Shown: piece by piece, positions 8,811 to 17,757 of the stretch
How positions within the stretch are numbered: the first letter of the stretch is position 1
Layout: each line of letters starts with the position of its first letter
Assembly (NCBI GenBank): GCA_964634605.1
Contig: CAZWLJ010000004.1
Location: 74,417 to 138,416, forward strand
From: UPXZ01 sp964634605
Lineage (GTDB): Bacteria; Bacteroidota; Bacteroidia; Bacteroidales; Paludibacteraceae
Length of the DNA: 64,000 bases
Direction of reading: 5' to 3'
Translations under genes and position numbers: made by a program
The notes under the pieces: generated by a model
Told to the model about the DNA's origin: nothing
Seen by the model: only the letters and a program-made list of their open reading frames with translations
The model's database searches: none

Positions 8811-10838
8811 ATGAATCTACTTTTTGAAAAAAAAATTCTGATAGTCATTTTATTGCTATTAAAAGGCAGTATCATTGCATTTTCGCAGTCGAAAACCGAC
8901 AGCGTGAGGTGGCTGCCCGAAATCGTAGTGACTCAGGACACCAGACATAACCAGGCCCGCTCTTCATCTCCGATTCAGATGCTTGATTCGGAAAAACTGG
9001 CTTCACTCGGTTCGCTTCAATTATCGGATGCTGCGAAGCATTTTGCAGGTGTCAGCGTGAAAGACTACGGCGGAATTGGCGGGCTGAAAACTATTTCCGT
9101 TCGCGGTTTCGGCGCCAATCACACCGCAGTGGCTTACGATGGAATTCCCGTTTCGGATGTGCAAACCGGACAAACAGACCTTAGCCGGTTTTCGTCTGAA
9201 AACGTGGATAATATTTCGCTCAATATCGGGCAAACCGACGACATTTTCCAACCTGCACGGATTTTTGCATCTGCTTCGGTACTGAATATCCGGTCGAAAA
9301 AAGCGAATTTTAAACCAGGTCAATCCATCAGCGCGAAAGCCGGTTTGAAAAGCGGTTCGTTCGGACTTTTTAATCCCTCGTTTTTAATAAACAGCAAAAT
9401 CAGCAGAACAATATCCACCTCATTTACAGGTGAATGGTTAAGTGCAAACGGTAAATATCCGTATATTCTTCATTACGGAAACGCGAATAAAGACAGTTCA
9501 TCGGTTGAAATCCGAAAAAACTCTGACGTCAGAAACCTCCGGCTGGAAGGTACACTATTTGCCGGTTTCCCGGAAAAAAGCAGCGGATATCTGAAAACGT
9601 ATTACTACAATTCGTTGCGTGGACTTCCGGGAGCAATCATTTTTTACAACGACAAAAGTTTTGCTTCACAACGGCTTTCGGACCACACATTCTTCACTCA
9701 GGCACATTTTGAGCATCAGTTTTCCGACCGCTGGGCTATTCAGTTGAATGCAAGATACAACAAATCAGGTTCACATTTTGTGGATTCGGCCTGGTTGAGC
9801 CAGTTGCAGAAATTAGACATCACGTTCGCCCAAAATGAGCTATACGGTTCATTGTCGGCACTTTACCGGTTCAACGAACACCTGTCGTTTGCTGCTTCAT
9901 CCGATTTATCATTCAATTCGATGGAGGCAAATTTATATCATTTTGCCAGTCCGGCGCGGTTAACATCGCTTTCGTCCATTGCCGGAAAATACGTGACCGA
10001 AAGGCTTACAGCCATCGGAAGCCTTCTCGCCACAAAAACTGCCGAAAGTGTAAAATCAGGCTCACCCGGAGCCGGTCAGCAGAAATTATCTCCGTTTGTC
10101 AGTATTTCGGTAAAGCCTTTTGAAACAGCCGGTTTCAGAATCCGTGCATTTTACAAAAACATCTACCGGTTACCCACTTTCAATGATTTGTATTACCTGC
10201 GAACCGGTGAGCGGAATCTACTGCCTGAGGATGCCAACCAGGTTAATCTGGGACTAACTTATTCAACGACAGATTATTCTGTTTTTAAGAATATTCTCCT
10301 TTCGGCCGATGCTTACCACAACCGGATAAAAAACAAAATTGTAGCCAAACCGTCTGCCAGCCTTTTTGAATGGACAATGCTGAATTTCGGAACCGTGTAT
10401 ATTAACGGTTTTGATTTGAATATGGAAACCTTAATAAAGCTGCATCAGGACATTATGCTGGAAATCGGGGGCAATTACACTTTTCAGCGGGCTACCGATA
10501 AGACGGATAAAAACGGTCGAACTTATGGTCACCAGCTGCCTTACACACCATTTCATTCGGGTTCGGGAAGGGCAAATCTTATCAGTCCGTGGTTGAATGC
10601 CGGTTATTCGGTACTGTGGTCGGGCACGCGGTATTCCGGTTATCAAAATTATGCCGAAAACCGGATGAGGCCTTATTCCGATCACAGCATCTCGTTCTCC
10701 AGGTCGTTCATATTCAGCCATACAAGTACCCGTGCAGAGCTTCAGCTGCTGAATGTTTTCAATAAAAATTACGAAGTGGTCAGTGGTTTTCCCATGCCCG
10801 GAAGATCGTTCAGAGTGAATGTATTCATTAATTATTAA
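8811..10838 (+). CDS. btuB: TonB-dependent outer membrane cobalamin receptor (BtuB-like)
   Basis: The 675-residue protein is predicted to import B12 or related corrinoids across the outer membrane with TonB energy. It has a signal peptide ending AFSQS, a TonB-box-like LPEIVVTQD near residue 40, a plug domain (SVRGFGANHTAVAYDGIPVSD), then a C-terminal barrel with typical receptor end motifs (LQLLNVFNKNYEVV, terminal FRVNVFINY). ATG 8811 is chosen over the upstream TTG at 8778 because it begins MNLLFEKK, directly giving the signal peptide. Assignment as cobalamin receptor rests on the riboswitch upstream and the BtuG-like neighbour. Other substrates regulated by B12 are possible but less likely. 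Confidence 0.88.
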   Translation: MNLLFEKKILIVILLLLKGSIIAFSQSKTDSVRWLPEIVVTQDTRHNQARSSSPIQMLDSEKLASLGSLQLSDAAKHFAGVSVKDYGGIGGLKTISVRGFGANHTAVAYDGIPVSDVQTGQTDLSRFSSENVDNISLNIGQTDDIFQPARIFASASVLNIRSKKANFKPGQSISAKAGLKSGSFGLFNPSFLINSKISRTISTSFTGEWLSANGKYPYILHYGNANKDSSSVEIRKNSDVRNLRLEGTLFAGFPEKSSGYLKTYYYNSLRGLPGAIIFYNDKSFASQRLSDHTFFTQAHFEHQFSDRWAIQLNARYNKSGSHFVDSAWLSQLQKLDITFAQNELYGSLSALYRFNEHLSFAASSDLSFNSMEANLYHFASPARLTSLSSIAGKYVTERLTAIGSLLATKTAESVKSGSPGAGQQKLSPFVSISVKPFETAGFRIRAFYKNIYRLPTFNDLYYLRTGERNLLPEDANQVNLGLTYSTTDYSVFKNILLSADAYHNRIKNKIVAKPSASLFEWTMLNFGTVYINGFDLNMETLIKLHQDIMLEIGGNYTFQRATDKTDKNGRTYGHQLPYTPFHSGSGRANLISPWLNAGYSVLWSGTRYSGYQNYAENRMRPYSDHSISFSRSFIFSHTSTRAELQLLNVFNKNYEVVSGFPMPGRSFRVNVFINY

Positions 10839-10858
10839 CTATATAGCTATCAAAAAAA

Positions 10859-11929
10859 ATGCAAAAGAAAATTTATTTCAGCTTACTGATTTTTGTTGCA
10901 GCCTTATCAGCCTGCAAAGTGGAAGATATTAAAAAAGATGATGATTTGCCGGGCGAAACAGTCCGGATTTTAGTACTTTCTGAAGGCAGTTATACCAACA
11001 ACAACAGCACGCTGGCCTATTACGATCTGAAGAACAAGACAAAAGACGCCGATTATTTTCTGACGCAAAACAAGCGCGGGCTTGGTGAAACAGCCAATAA
11101 AATGCTTCTCTACGGCTCCAGAGCTTACATAGTTTTGAATGGCTCAAGTCGAGTAGAAGTGATTGACATCCGTACCGGCAAATCGGTAAAACAGATTCCG
11201 ATGTTTGAAGGAGATAAGGCAAAATCGCCACGCCAGATTATTTCATATGCCGGAAAAGTGTATGTCTCGTCATTCGACGATACTGTAACCCGTATCGATA
11301 CGGTCTCGCTCAGCATCGACGGCAGTCTGAAAGTTGGTTTTGATCCGGAAGGAATGTGCGTTGTTGGAGACAAACTGTATGTTGCCAATTCCGGCGGACT
11401 GGAGTGGGCAAACGGATACGACAAGACCGTTTCGGTGGTTGATTTGAGTAATTTCAAAGAACTCCGGGAAATAGAAGTGAATGTTAATCCCGTGCATTTG
11501 CACGCTGATACACACGGAGATATCTATGTTGTAACGAACGGAAACTATTCTGACATACCTGCCAGATTTCAGCGTATTGATACCCAGACAAATACAGTAT
11601 CGGATATTGATATGAGCGTGTCCAATTTTACCATTTCAGAAAATAAAGCCTATACCTACAGTTACGATTATTTCACCAAAAAGATGACAGTTCAGGTGTA
11701 TGATTGCCTTACCGAAAAAGTGATAAATGCTTCGTTCATTTCAGATGGTACAATCGTAAAAATACCCTATTCCATTCAGGTTGATCCTTTCAGTAAGGAC
11801 GTTTATATTACCGATGCTATCGATAATCTGGTATCAGGTGATGTGTTTTGTTTTGATAAAAACGGTAAAATGAAATTTCAGGTTAAGGAAGTGGGCATTA
11901 ATCCGAACAATGTAATTTTGATTGACTAA
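10859..11929 (+). CDS. btuG: BtuG-like surface lipoprotein, seven-bladed beta-propeller (YncE-like)
   Basis: The 356-residue lipoprotein has lipobox LSACK near residues 16-20. It then shows repeated propeller motifs of the YncE/DUF5074 kind (VLSEGSYTNNNSTLAYYD, VIDIRTGKSVKQIP, VYVSSFDDTVTRIDTVS, LYVANSGG, VSVVDLSNFKELREI, IYVTDAIDN). In Bacteroides, BtuG is a cell-surface B12-binding lipoprotein that caps the BtuB receptor. Here the gene follows the receptor by 20 bases under the same riboswitch, which is the main support for the name. The inner-membrane BtuFCD genes are not in the window. Confidence 0.78.
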   Translation: MQKKIYFSLLIFVAALSACKVEDIKKDDDLPGETVRILVLSEGSYTNNNSTLAYYDLKNKTKDADYFLTQNKRGLGETANKMLLYGSRAYIVLNGSSRVEVIDIRTGKSVKQIPMFEGDKAKSPRQIISYAGKVYVSSFDDTVTRIDTVSLSIDGSLKVGFDPEGMCVVGDKLYVANSGGLEWANGYDKTVSVVDLSNFKELREIEVNVNPVHLHADTHGDIYVVTNGNYSDIPARFQRIDTQTNTVSDIDMSVSNFTISENKAYTYSYDYFTKKMTVQVYDCLTEKVINASFISDGTIVKIPYSIQVDPFSKDVYITDAIDNLVSGDVFCFDKNGKMKFQVKEVGINPNNVILID

Positions 11930-11969
11930 ATCCGAACCATAACAGGTTATTTTAATATATGTCAGGATG

Positions 11970-12005
11970 ACAGGCACAGTAGAGCGCTACTGTGCCTGTT
12001 GTATT
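11970..12005 (+). terminator. Strong hairpin ending the B12 operon
   Basis: ACAGGCACAGTAG (11970-11982) pairs perfectly over 13 bases with CTACTGTGCCTGT (11987-11999) around the loop AGCG. The downstream T run is weak, but the position 40 bases after the btuG-like stop supports termination. Confidence 0.65.
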
Positions 12006-12020
12006 TAAGAGAGCAGCCGC

Positions 12021-12040
12021 CTAACTCCCTGAAGGGGGAA
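12021..12040. repeat. Short palindromic repeat copy
   Basis: CCTAACTCCCTGAAGGGGGA is the reverse complement of the family consensus TTCCCCyTCAGGGAGTTAGGG. It sits between the B12 operon terminator and the promoter of the DUF2148 gene. Confidence 0.6.
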
Positions 12041-12077
12041 TATTAATGCTAAGCATTGAATTATAGTAAAAAAAGTG

Positions 12078-12085
12078 TATTTTTG
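12078..12085 (+). promoter_or_regulatory. Bacteroidetes -7 element for the DUF2148 gene
   Basis: TATTTTTG lies about 87 bases before the chosen ATG at 12172, with a predicted start near 12092. Confidence 0.45.
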
Positions 12086-12171
12086 AATTTGAAAATAATC
12101 TATATAAATCTACCTTTTAATCAACGCTTCCAATTCACCTTTCATGGGGTTGTTTGGGGGTTTCTCATAAT

Positions 12172-12720
12172 ATGCTGATCAACGAACGTCAAAACCGCCG
12201 TGAACGCCTGCTGAAAGTGGCAGACGCTATGGCTACAGCAGCCCGAACGGCACCGAAAGGCAAAGGATTTGATTTAATTGAAATCCTGATTGTTACGGAT
12301 GAAAATATTGCCGAACTTTCGGCCGGAATGATAAAATACAGCGAAAAAACGGGCCTGAAATTCTTCCTTCGTGATGCCGATAACCTGCAACACGCCGAAG
12401 CAGTGATCCTTATCGGAACCACAACGAAAACGCACGGGCTGAACTGTGGTTATTGCGGCTTCCCAACTTGCGAAGAAAAACTTCAGCACGAAGAAATCCC
12501 CTGCTCGCTTAATTCGGTGGATGTGGGTATCGCCATTGGCTCTGCCTGTGCAACTGCTGCCGACTGGCGGGTGGATAGCCGCGTGATGTTTTCGGCAGGG
12601 CGTGCCGCTCAGGAATTAGGGTGGATGCCCGGCTGCTCAAACATCTACGGCATACCGATAAGCTGCACGTCGAAAAATCCGTTTTTCGACCGGAATACAA
12701 CAAGACCGGCTGGTATTTGA
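12172..12720 (+). CDS. DUF2148 (ferredoxin-like, Cys-rich) protein
   Basis: The 182-residue protein carries the cysteine cluster LNCGYCGFPTCEEK, a CSLNSVDVGIAIGSAC segment and a late GCSNIYGIPISC. This is the DUF2148 pattern of predicted metal- or Fe-S-binding proteins of unknown role. ATG 12172 (MLINERQNRRERLL) is preferred to the upstream TTG at 12154, which falls in a GC-rich stretch resembling the local repeats. The next gene (B3/4 domain) follows by 39 bases, so the two are probably cotranscribed. Confidence 0.8.
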   Translation: MLINERQNRRERLLKVADAMATAARTAPKGKGFDLIEILIVTDENIAELSAGMIKYSEKTGLKFFLRDADNLQHAEAVILIGTTTKTHGLNCGYCGFPTCEEKLQHEEIPCSLNSVDVGIAIGSACATAADWRVDSRVMFSAGRAAQELGWMPGCSNIYGIPISCTSKNPFFDRNTTRPAGI

Positions 12721-12759
12721 ATGATCAATTTTGACCAGATTTCCCCTTAAAAAACTTTC

Positions 12760-13401
12760 ATGATAAATATCTGCATTAGTCCTGAAATTTTCGAAGCTTG
12801 TCCCGAATTTGCATTTCTGGCTATTCAGTGCAAGGTGAAAAATTCAGCTTTCAACGATGAACTCTGGCAGGAAATCACCGTGTTTTCTGAAAAATTTTCT
12901 TCACTAAACGGCTTAAATTCAATCAATAAGCTTCCGAATATTTACGAAACACGCGAAGCATACAAAAAACTCGGCAAAGACCCTAACCGCTACCGTCCTT
13001 CGGCAGAAGCACTTTGCAGGCGCATTGCCAGGGGAATACCGCTTTATCAGATTAACACCCTGGTGGATTTAATCAATCTTGTTTCGCTGAAAACAGGATA
13101 CTCCATCGGCGGATTTGATGCAGATAAAATTGAAGGAAATTTAACGCTCGGAGTGGGAGAAGCAGGTGAAAAGTTTGAAGCCATTGGCCGTGGTTTGATG
13201 AATATTGAAGGACTTCCCGTTTATCGCGATAACACCGGCGGCATCGGCACACCGACCAGCGACGAAGAACGAACCAAAATCTCACCCGAAACCACCAATC
13301 TGCTGATGATTATCAACGGTTATTCCGGTGAAAAGGGGCTGAAAGAAGCGGGGGAATATGCAGAAAAGTTGCTAAATAAATTTTGCCCCTCAATTCCCTA
13401 A
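12760..13401 (+). CDS. B3/4 (tRNA-binding-fold) domain protein
   Basis: The 213-residue stand-alone protein resembles the B3/B4 domain of phenylalanyl-tRNA synthetase beta subunit: ETREAYKKLGKDPNRYRPSAEALCRRI, LVDLINLVSLKTGYSIGGFD, then VYRDNTGGIGTPTSDEERT. Free-standing homologues are often proposed to edit mischarged tRNA, but the activity here is inferred. The last residues (CPSIP) and the stop codon lie inside a copy of the short palindromic repeat (from 13386), so the C-terminus appears to have been reset by that insertion. It is likely in an operon with the DUF2148 gene. Confidence 0.8.
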   Translation: MINICISPEIFEACPEFAFLAIQCKVKNSAFNDELWQEITVFSEKFSSLNGLNSINKLPNIYETREAYKKLGKDPNRYRPSAEALCRRIARGIPLYQINTLVDLINLVSLKTGYSIGGFDADKIEGNLTLGVGEAGEKFEAIGRGLMNIEGLPVYRDNTGGIGTPTSDEERTKISPETTNLLMIINGYSGEKGLKEAGEYAEKLLNKFCPSIP

Positions 13402-13414
13402 AGGGGGGAGTTAA
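13386..13414. repeat. Short palindromic repeat overlapping the end of the B3/4 gene
   Basis: CCCCTCAATTCCCTAAAGGG runs on into GGGAGTTAAA. This is a copy of the same GC-rich family, and it supplies the stop codon TAA of the upstream gene at 13399-13401. Confidence 0.6.
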
Positions 13415-13460
13415 AGTGCAAAAGATGAAATTTTCAGAAAATTTTGAATTGCCATACCTG

Positions 13461-13490
13461 ATTCCCTCTTCAGGGACGTTAGGGGAACAG
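13461..13490. repeat. Short palindromic repeat copy next to the purM 3' end
   Basis: ATTCCCTCTTCAGGGACGTT continues into AGGGGAACAG. It lies 2 bases from the purM stop and about 50 bases from the copy at 13386, so two copies fill the convergent B3/4-purM junction. Confidence 0.6.
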
Positions 13491-13491
13491 G

Positions 13492-14718
13492 TCAATATTC
13501 AAACCTCCCAAATTCACTCTCAATCACCAGTTCCTTTTTATCCGATGCTTCGCAGTAACCCACTATTTGTGCATCAATGCCGAAAGATCCGGAAATGTCA
13601 ATCACTTTCTGAGCGTACTCAGACGGCAGATACACTTCCAGCCGGTGACCCATATTGAAAACTTTGTACATTTCCTTCCAATCGGTACCGGATTGTTCAC
13701 GGATTAGTTTGAAAAGTGGAGGAATGGGGAAAAGATTGTTTTTCACTACTTTCAGATTGTCTATAAAGTGCAGGATTTTAGTCTGTGCACCACCTGAGCA
13801 ATGGACCATCCCGTGAATATTCGGACGAAGATTTTCAAGCAACTTTTTCACTACCGGAGCATAAGTACGCGTGGGTGAGAGTACCAACTTTCCGGCATCG
13901 ATGCCAAGGCCTTCAATTTCATCAGTCAGTCTGCATTCGCCGGAATATGCCAGCTCACGCGGAATTTCCGGATTATAACTTTCGGGATATTTCTCAGCCA
14001 GGTAACCGGCAAAAACATCGTGGCGTGCCGAAGTCAGCCCGTTGCTTCCCATTCCACCGTTATATTCCTTCTCGTAAGTGGCTTTGCCGCTGGATGATAA
14101 ACCAACAATCACATCGCCTGCCTGAATGTTCGCGTTATCAATGACTTCCGAACGTTTCATGCGGCAGGTTACGGTACTATCCACAATGATTGTACGAACC
14201 AGATCGCCTACATCGGCTGTTTCGCCACCCGTTTCGTAGATGTTCACACCCATTTCACGCAGATCGGTCACCAGTTCACTGGTTCCGTTGATGATGGCAG
14301 AAATCACTTCGCCCGGTATCAGGTTTTTATTTCTGCCAATGGTTGACGAAAGCAAAATATTGTCGGTTGCTCCCACGCAAATCAGATCATCGATATTCAT
14401 TATCAAAGCATCCTGTGCAATGCCTTTCCAAACCGACAAGTCACCTGTTTCGCGCCAGTAAACGTATGCCAGCGACGATTTTGTTCCTGCACCGTCGGCA
14501 TGCATTATATTGCAATAATCCGGATCGTTTCCCAGAAAATCGGGGATGATTTTGCAGAAAGCCTTTGGAAAAAGTCCTTTATCAATATTTTTTATGGCAC
14601 TGTGAACGTCTTCTTTCGAAGCTGAAACGCCACGAAGATCGTATCTGCCCGCTGAATGCGCGCGGAGGGGGACTTTTGAATCCTGTGGCTGATTTTGTGA
14701 ATCCTGATTTAACGACAT
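13492..14718 (-). CDS. purM: Phosphoribosylformylglycinamidine cyclo-ligase (AIR synthase)
   Basis: Fifth step of purine synthesis: ATP-dependent ring closure of FGAM to AIR. The 408-residue product carries the PurM-type motifs HADGAGTKSSLAY, IAQDALIMNIDDLICVGA and ETGGETADVGDLVRT, and closely follows the longer Bacteroidetes form that starts RGVSASKEDVHSAIKNIDKGLFPKAF. About 25 residues before that point (rich in Gln/Asp, then KVPLRAHSAG) have no family counterpart. No internal ATG lies between, so the long start is kept. The gene stands alone, converging on the B3/4 gene through two repeat copies. Confidence 0.93.
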   Translation of the reverse strand: MSLNQDSQNQPQDSKVPLRAHSAGRYDLRGVSASKEDVHSAIKNIDKGLFPKAFCKIIPDFLGNDPDYCNIMHADGAGTKSSLAYVYWRETGDLSVWKGIAQDALIMNIDDLICVGATDNILLSSTIGRNKNLIPGEVISAIINGTSELVTDLREMGVNIYETGGETADVGDLVRTIIVDSTVTCRMKRSEVIDNANIQAGDVIVGLSSSGKATYEKEYNGGMGSNGLTSARHDVFAGYLAEKYPESYNPEIPRELAYSGECRLTDEIEGLGIDAGKLVLSPTRTYAPVVKKLLENLRPNIHGMVHCSGGAQTKILHFIDNLKVVKNNLFPIPPLFKLIREQSGTDWKEMYKVFNMGHRLEVYLPSEYAQKVIDISGSFGIDAQIVGYCEASDKKELVIESEFGRFEY

Positions 14719-14916
14719 CTCCGGTAAAGATTTTGGTACTGGAATTTATCTTGCAAAGATAACAAAAACTGAGTTTGTTTGAAACAATAAAAAATAAACT
14801 GCCATAATTCAAATCAATTTATGAAATCTAAATAAAAAGCAACAAATTACTGAGTTAATAATTTGTTGCCCGAAAACACCTTTTAATGTGATTGTTTCAT
14901 TTCAATCATATCAATA

Positions 14917-14941
14917 TTTCCCCGTCAGGGAGTTAAGGGGG
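14917..14941. repeat. Short palindromic repeat copy at the malQ 3' end
   Basis: TTTCCCCGTCAGGGAGTTAA continues into GGGGG and ends 5 bases before the malQ stop. It is the copy closest to the consensus. Confidence 0.65.
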
Positions 14942-14946
14942 AAGCC

Positions 14947-17619
14947 CTATCTTCCGCTTTCCATAATCATCTTTTTCAGTTTCGAATTGAATTTCTTTTC
15001 GGAAAGCAATTGCTCTAAAGTGAGATGCATCCGGTAGCACCAGAAATTCCGGGGGTCAGCCGGTACATTGATTCGTTCGGCATTCGGATTTTTATGACGA
15101 AGATTTTTATCCATAGCCATCCAGTCCTGCCAGGGAAGAATTACCAGCATGGCTGAGGAATGCAGATGCTGATGTACAATTTTCTCGGCAATCCATGGCA
15201 AACATGTTTCAGGAGCAGGTCCGTCAATTCCCAAAGCCCGGTTATAAAACCTCTGAGTGAGCGCCGGATCTTCTTCCCACCACGCTCTTATCGGGTTCAT
15301 ATCGTGTGTGGAAGAAGTGCATACCGATAAATAAGGAGCATCCGATGGCATTGCAAACTCCATGTTGGGTTTTTTGGGCATACGCTGTATCTCCAGAGTG
15401 ATAATTTCCAGCTGATTCATCACATCGGGTACCGAATCAGGCACCATTCCCAGATCTTCGCCACAAACCAGCATGTTGGTGGATGAAATTATTGAAGGAA
15501 GTTTCTTTAACGCCTGCTCTTTCCAGAATTCATTGTGCCTGTGATAGAAATACTCCACATATATCCGGTCAAAACATTTGCGGCGTTCTTCATCCAGATC
15601 CCTGAATGTTTGCGAACTGTGCATGGATATCCGGGGATGAAATTTATTCGGATTGTTTTTGTCCCTTACAAGAAGCACTTCGCAGTGAAGTGCATACAAT
15701 CCATCTCTGATAGCAACTTCCTTAGTGGTAAAGTTATATCCGAGGGCAGCAAAATGAGTTTCGATTTTTTTCTGGCTATCGAATTCGGGTTTGAATTTAA
15801 AATTCTGCCATCCATCAGTCTGCAGATATTCCCGCATTACATCATCGGCATATTTTCCGAGGATGGCACGGATCACATGTTCACGCAGATAAGGTTTCAG
15901 ATACCGGTTTTCATCCCACCACACACCATGCGACTGCAATTCGTGAATGCTGAAAGGAAGCGATGGACTGAAACTACCAGTCATAGCCCAAACTGCATTT
16001 TCGGGAATTTCCCATATTCTGAAGAATCCCAATACGTGGTCGATACGATAAGCATCAAAGTATTCCATAAACTTCCTGAACCGCTCTTTCCACCACCGGT
16101 ATTCGTCTTTTGCCATTTCATCCCAGTTGTAGGTAGGGAATCCCCAGTTCTGACCCGTTACCGAAAAATCGTCAGGAGGTGCACCAGCCTGCATATTCAG
16201 GTTGAACAACCGCGGTTCCACCCATGCATCGACACTGCGGGGGCTGACACCAATAGGAACATCACTTTTAAGCGCCACGCCGTTGGCATGTGCATAGTTG
16301 TGGACTTCAATAAGCTGAATATGAAGATGATACTGAAGAAAATAAAACAGGGCAATTTCTTTATAATAAGGTGAATCCGGAGCAGCCAACGCTTCCACAA
16401 CTTCATTATCATATTTCTGATATTCAGGCCATTTGCTACAATCGGGAGTATTATACCTGTCTCTCAGGCATGAGAATACTGCGTATGGTACAAGCCATTT
16501 GCTGTTTTTCTCAAAAAACTTCTTAAAGTCGGCAGACCGGAGTACTTCATCACCTTCCTGCCCGAAAATCAAACGAAAGTATTTCCATTTCTCATCGAGT
16601 ACATTTTGATAATCCGAGAATGAATTTTCATTCAGTTCCTTTTTCCTTTTTTCAAAATAAGCTGTGTCTTTTTTCCTGCGCGGAATACCGATTCGCTCGA
16701 GCCGCAGATATATCGGATGCAGGGCATACACCGAAACGGCGTTGTAAGGATAGGAGTCGTAATTGGAGTGATTGAGGATTGTATCATTAATGGGCAGTGT
16801 TTGTATGATGTGCTGTCCGGTAATCTTTGCCCAATCCACCATTTTTTTCAGGTCGATGAAGTCGCCGGTTCCAAAACTGTCTTCACTTCGCAGCGAAAAT
16901 ACAGGTATGGCTACTCCCGCGGTTTTCCATGGTGAAACTGTTCTGATAAAGTTTTCGTCAGTGACTATAGTACAGGCATTCTGATCTGCATTTTTCACGC
17001 TGCGGTTAGGACCACCGCCCCAGGCAAGTACCTGATCGGTTTTAGTATCCACTATCAGGTATTTGTATTCCAGCGGAAATTTTATGTCTTTCGGGTTGAG
17101 TTCGAGCGACCAGAGAGGGTAGTTTTCTTCATTCAGCTTTATTTTTTTATCTTCATCCCAGTTACCCAGTATTGCTTGATTTCCGGTAATGGCAAAATGG
17201 CGGTCCGGTTCGAGCTGCGGACAGTTAAGCTGAAGTTTGAAATTGCAGTCTTCGGCTGATTTTACCTTTCTGGACCTTTTCCTTTTGAAAAAACACTCCG
17301 AGAATGCCACCGTGCCAAACGGGCTGTCGCCGTTGGGTGTTCTCCAGTAGTCTTCAAAGACAAGCATCTTACCGTCTGCTTTGATGCCGATGGTTCGCAC
17401 ATCGCCATGCTCATGCTGTAAAACATTACCGCTCTTTTTTATTGCATAACGGTAACTAATACGGGTCTTATTGTCAGGCAATTGCACGTTAATCTTCCAT
17501 AGCTTTTCATTTTCGCAAACCATGTCATAACTGTCAAAACCGGAAGAATCAACGTACAAAAGTAACATTACTGACTGGCCCCAGACTGCCTTATGATTTA
17601 ATTTGAATTGTGCTTGCAT
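14947..17619 (-). CDS. malQ: 4-alpha-glucanotransferase (GH77) with N-terminal starch-binding domains
   Basis: The 890-residue cytoplasmic enzyme would transfer maltosyl or longer glucan chains in maltodextrin and glycogen metabolism. Two CBM20-like modules occupy about residues 1-120 and 125-240 (FKLNHKAVWGQSVML; FKLQLNCPQLEPDRHFAITG with ILGNWD). The GH77 core follows: SAVPLRSEDSFGTGDF-type start (here IPVFSLRSEDSFGTGDF), YRIDHVLGFFR with the nucleophile Asp, CGEDLGMVPD with the acid/base Glu, and STHDMNPIRAWW with the third acidic residue. This long CBM20-GH77 form is usual in Bacteroidetes. A TATTTTTG element at 17640-17647 on the minus strand lies just upstream. No other maltose gene is adjacent. 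Confidence 0.95.
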   Translation of the reverse strand: MQAQFKLNHKAVWGQSVMLLLYVDSSGFDSYDMVCENEKLWKINVQLPDNKTRISYRYAIKKSGNVLQHEHGDVRTIGIKADGKMLVFEDYWRTPNGDSPFGTVAFSECFFKRKRSRKVKSAEDCNFKLQLNCPQLEPDRHFAITGNQAILGNWDEDKKIKLNEENYPLWSLELNPKDIKFPLEYKYLIVDTKTDQVLAWGGGPNRSVKNADQNACTIVTDENFIRTVSPWKTAGVAIPVFSLRSEDSFGTGDFIDLKKMVDWAKITGQHIIQTLPINDTILNHSNYDSYPYNAVSVYALHPIYLRLERIGIPRRKKDTAYFEKRKKELNENSFSDYQNVLDEKWKYFRLIFGQEGDEVLRSADFKKFFEKNSKWLVPYAVFSCLRDRYNTPDCSKWPEYQKYDNEVVEALAAPDSPYYKEIALFYFLQYHLHIQLIEVHNYAHANGVALKSDVPIGVSPRSVDAWVEPRLFNLNMQAGAPPDDFSVTGQNWGFPTYNWDEMAKDEYRWWKERFRKFMEYFDAYRIDHVLGFFRIWEIPENAVWAMTGSFSPSLPFSIHELQSHGVWWDENRYLKPYLREHVIRAILGKYADDVMREYLQTDGWQNFKFKPEFDSQKKIETHFAALGYNFTTKEVAIRDGLYALHCEVLLVRDKNNPNKFHPRISMHSSQTFRDLDEERRKCFDRIYVEYFYHRHNEFWKEQALKKLPSIISSTNMLVCGEDLGMVPDSVPDVMNQLEIITLEIQRMPKKPNMEFAMPSDAPYLSVCTSSTHDMNPIRAWWEEDPALTQRFYNRALGIDGPAPETCLPWIAEKIVHQHLHSSAMLVILPWQDWMAMDKNLRHKNPNAERINVPADPRNFWCYRMHLTLEQLLSEKKFNSKLKKMIMESGR

Positions 17620-17716
17620 ACCTGATAATAATATATTTACAAAAATACAAAAACGTGTACGTTAACAACATAAAATAATACTTACTTGGCGAAAAGACAT
17701 TTAAAACGTTTGCAAT

Positions 17717-17748
17717 AAAAAAAGCCAACTATATCAATATAGCTGACT
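17717..17748 (-). terminator. Terminator after tRNA-Cys
   Basis: On the minus strand an imperfect hairpin (AGTCAGCTATAT with ATATAGTTGGCT) is followed by TTTTTTTATT, 10 bases after the tRNA 3' end. Confidence 0.7.
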
Positions 17749-17757
17749 TATGAGATG

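Noticed and set aside
15535..16374. 279-codon open frame antisense to malQ
   Set aside because: It lies wholly within the strongly supported GH77 gene on the opposite strand and shows no recognisable motif; a shadow of the malQ codon pattern.
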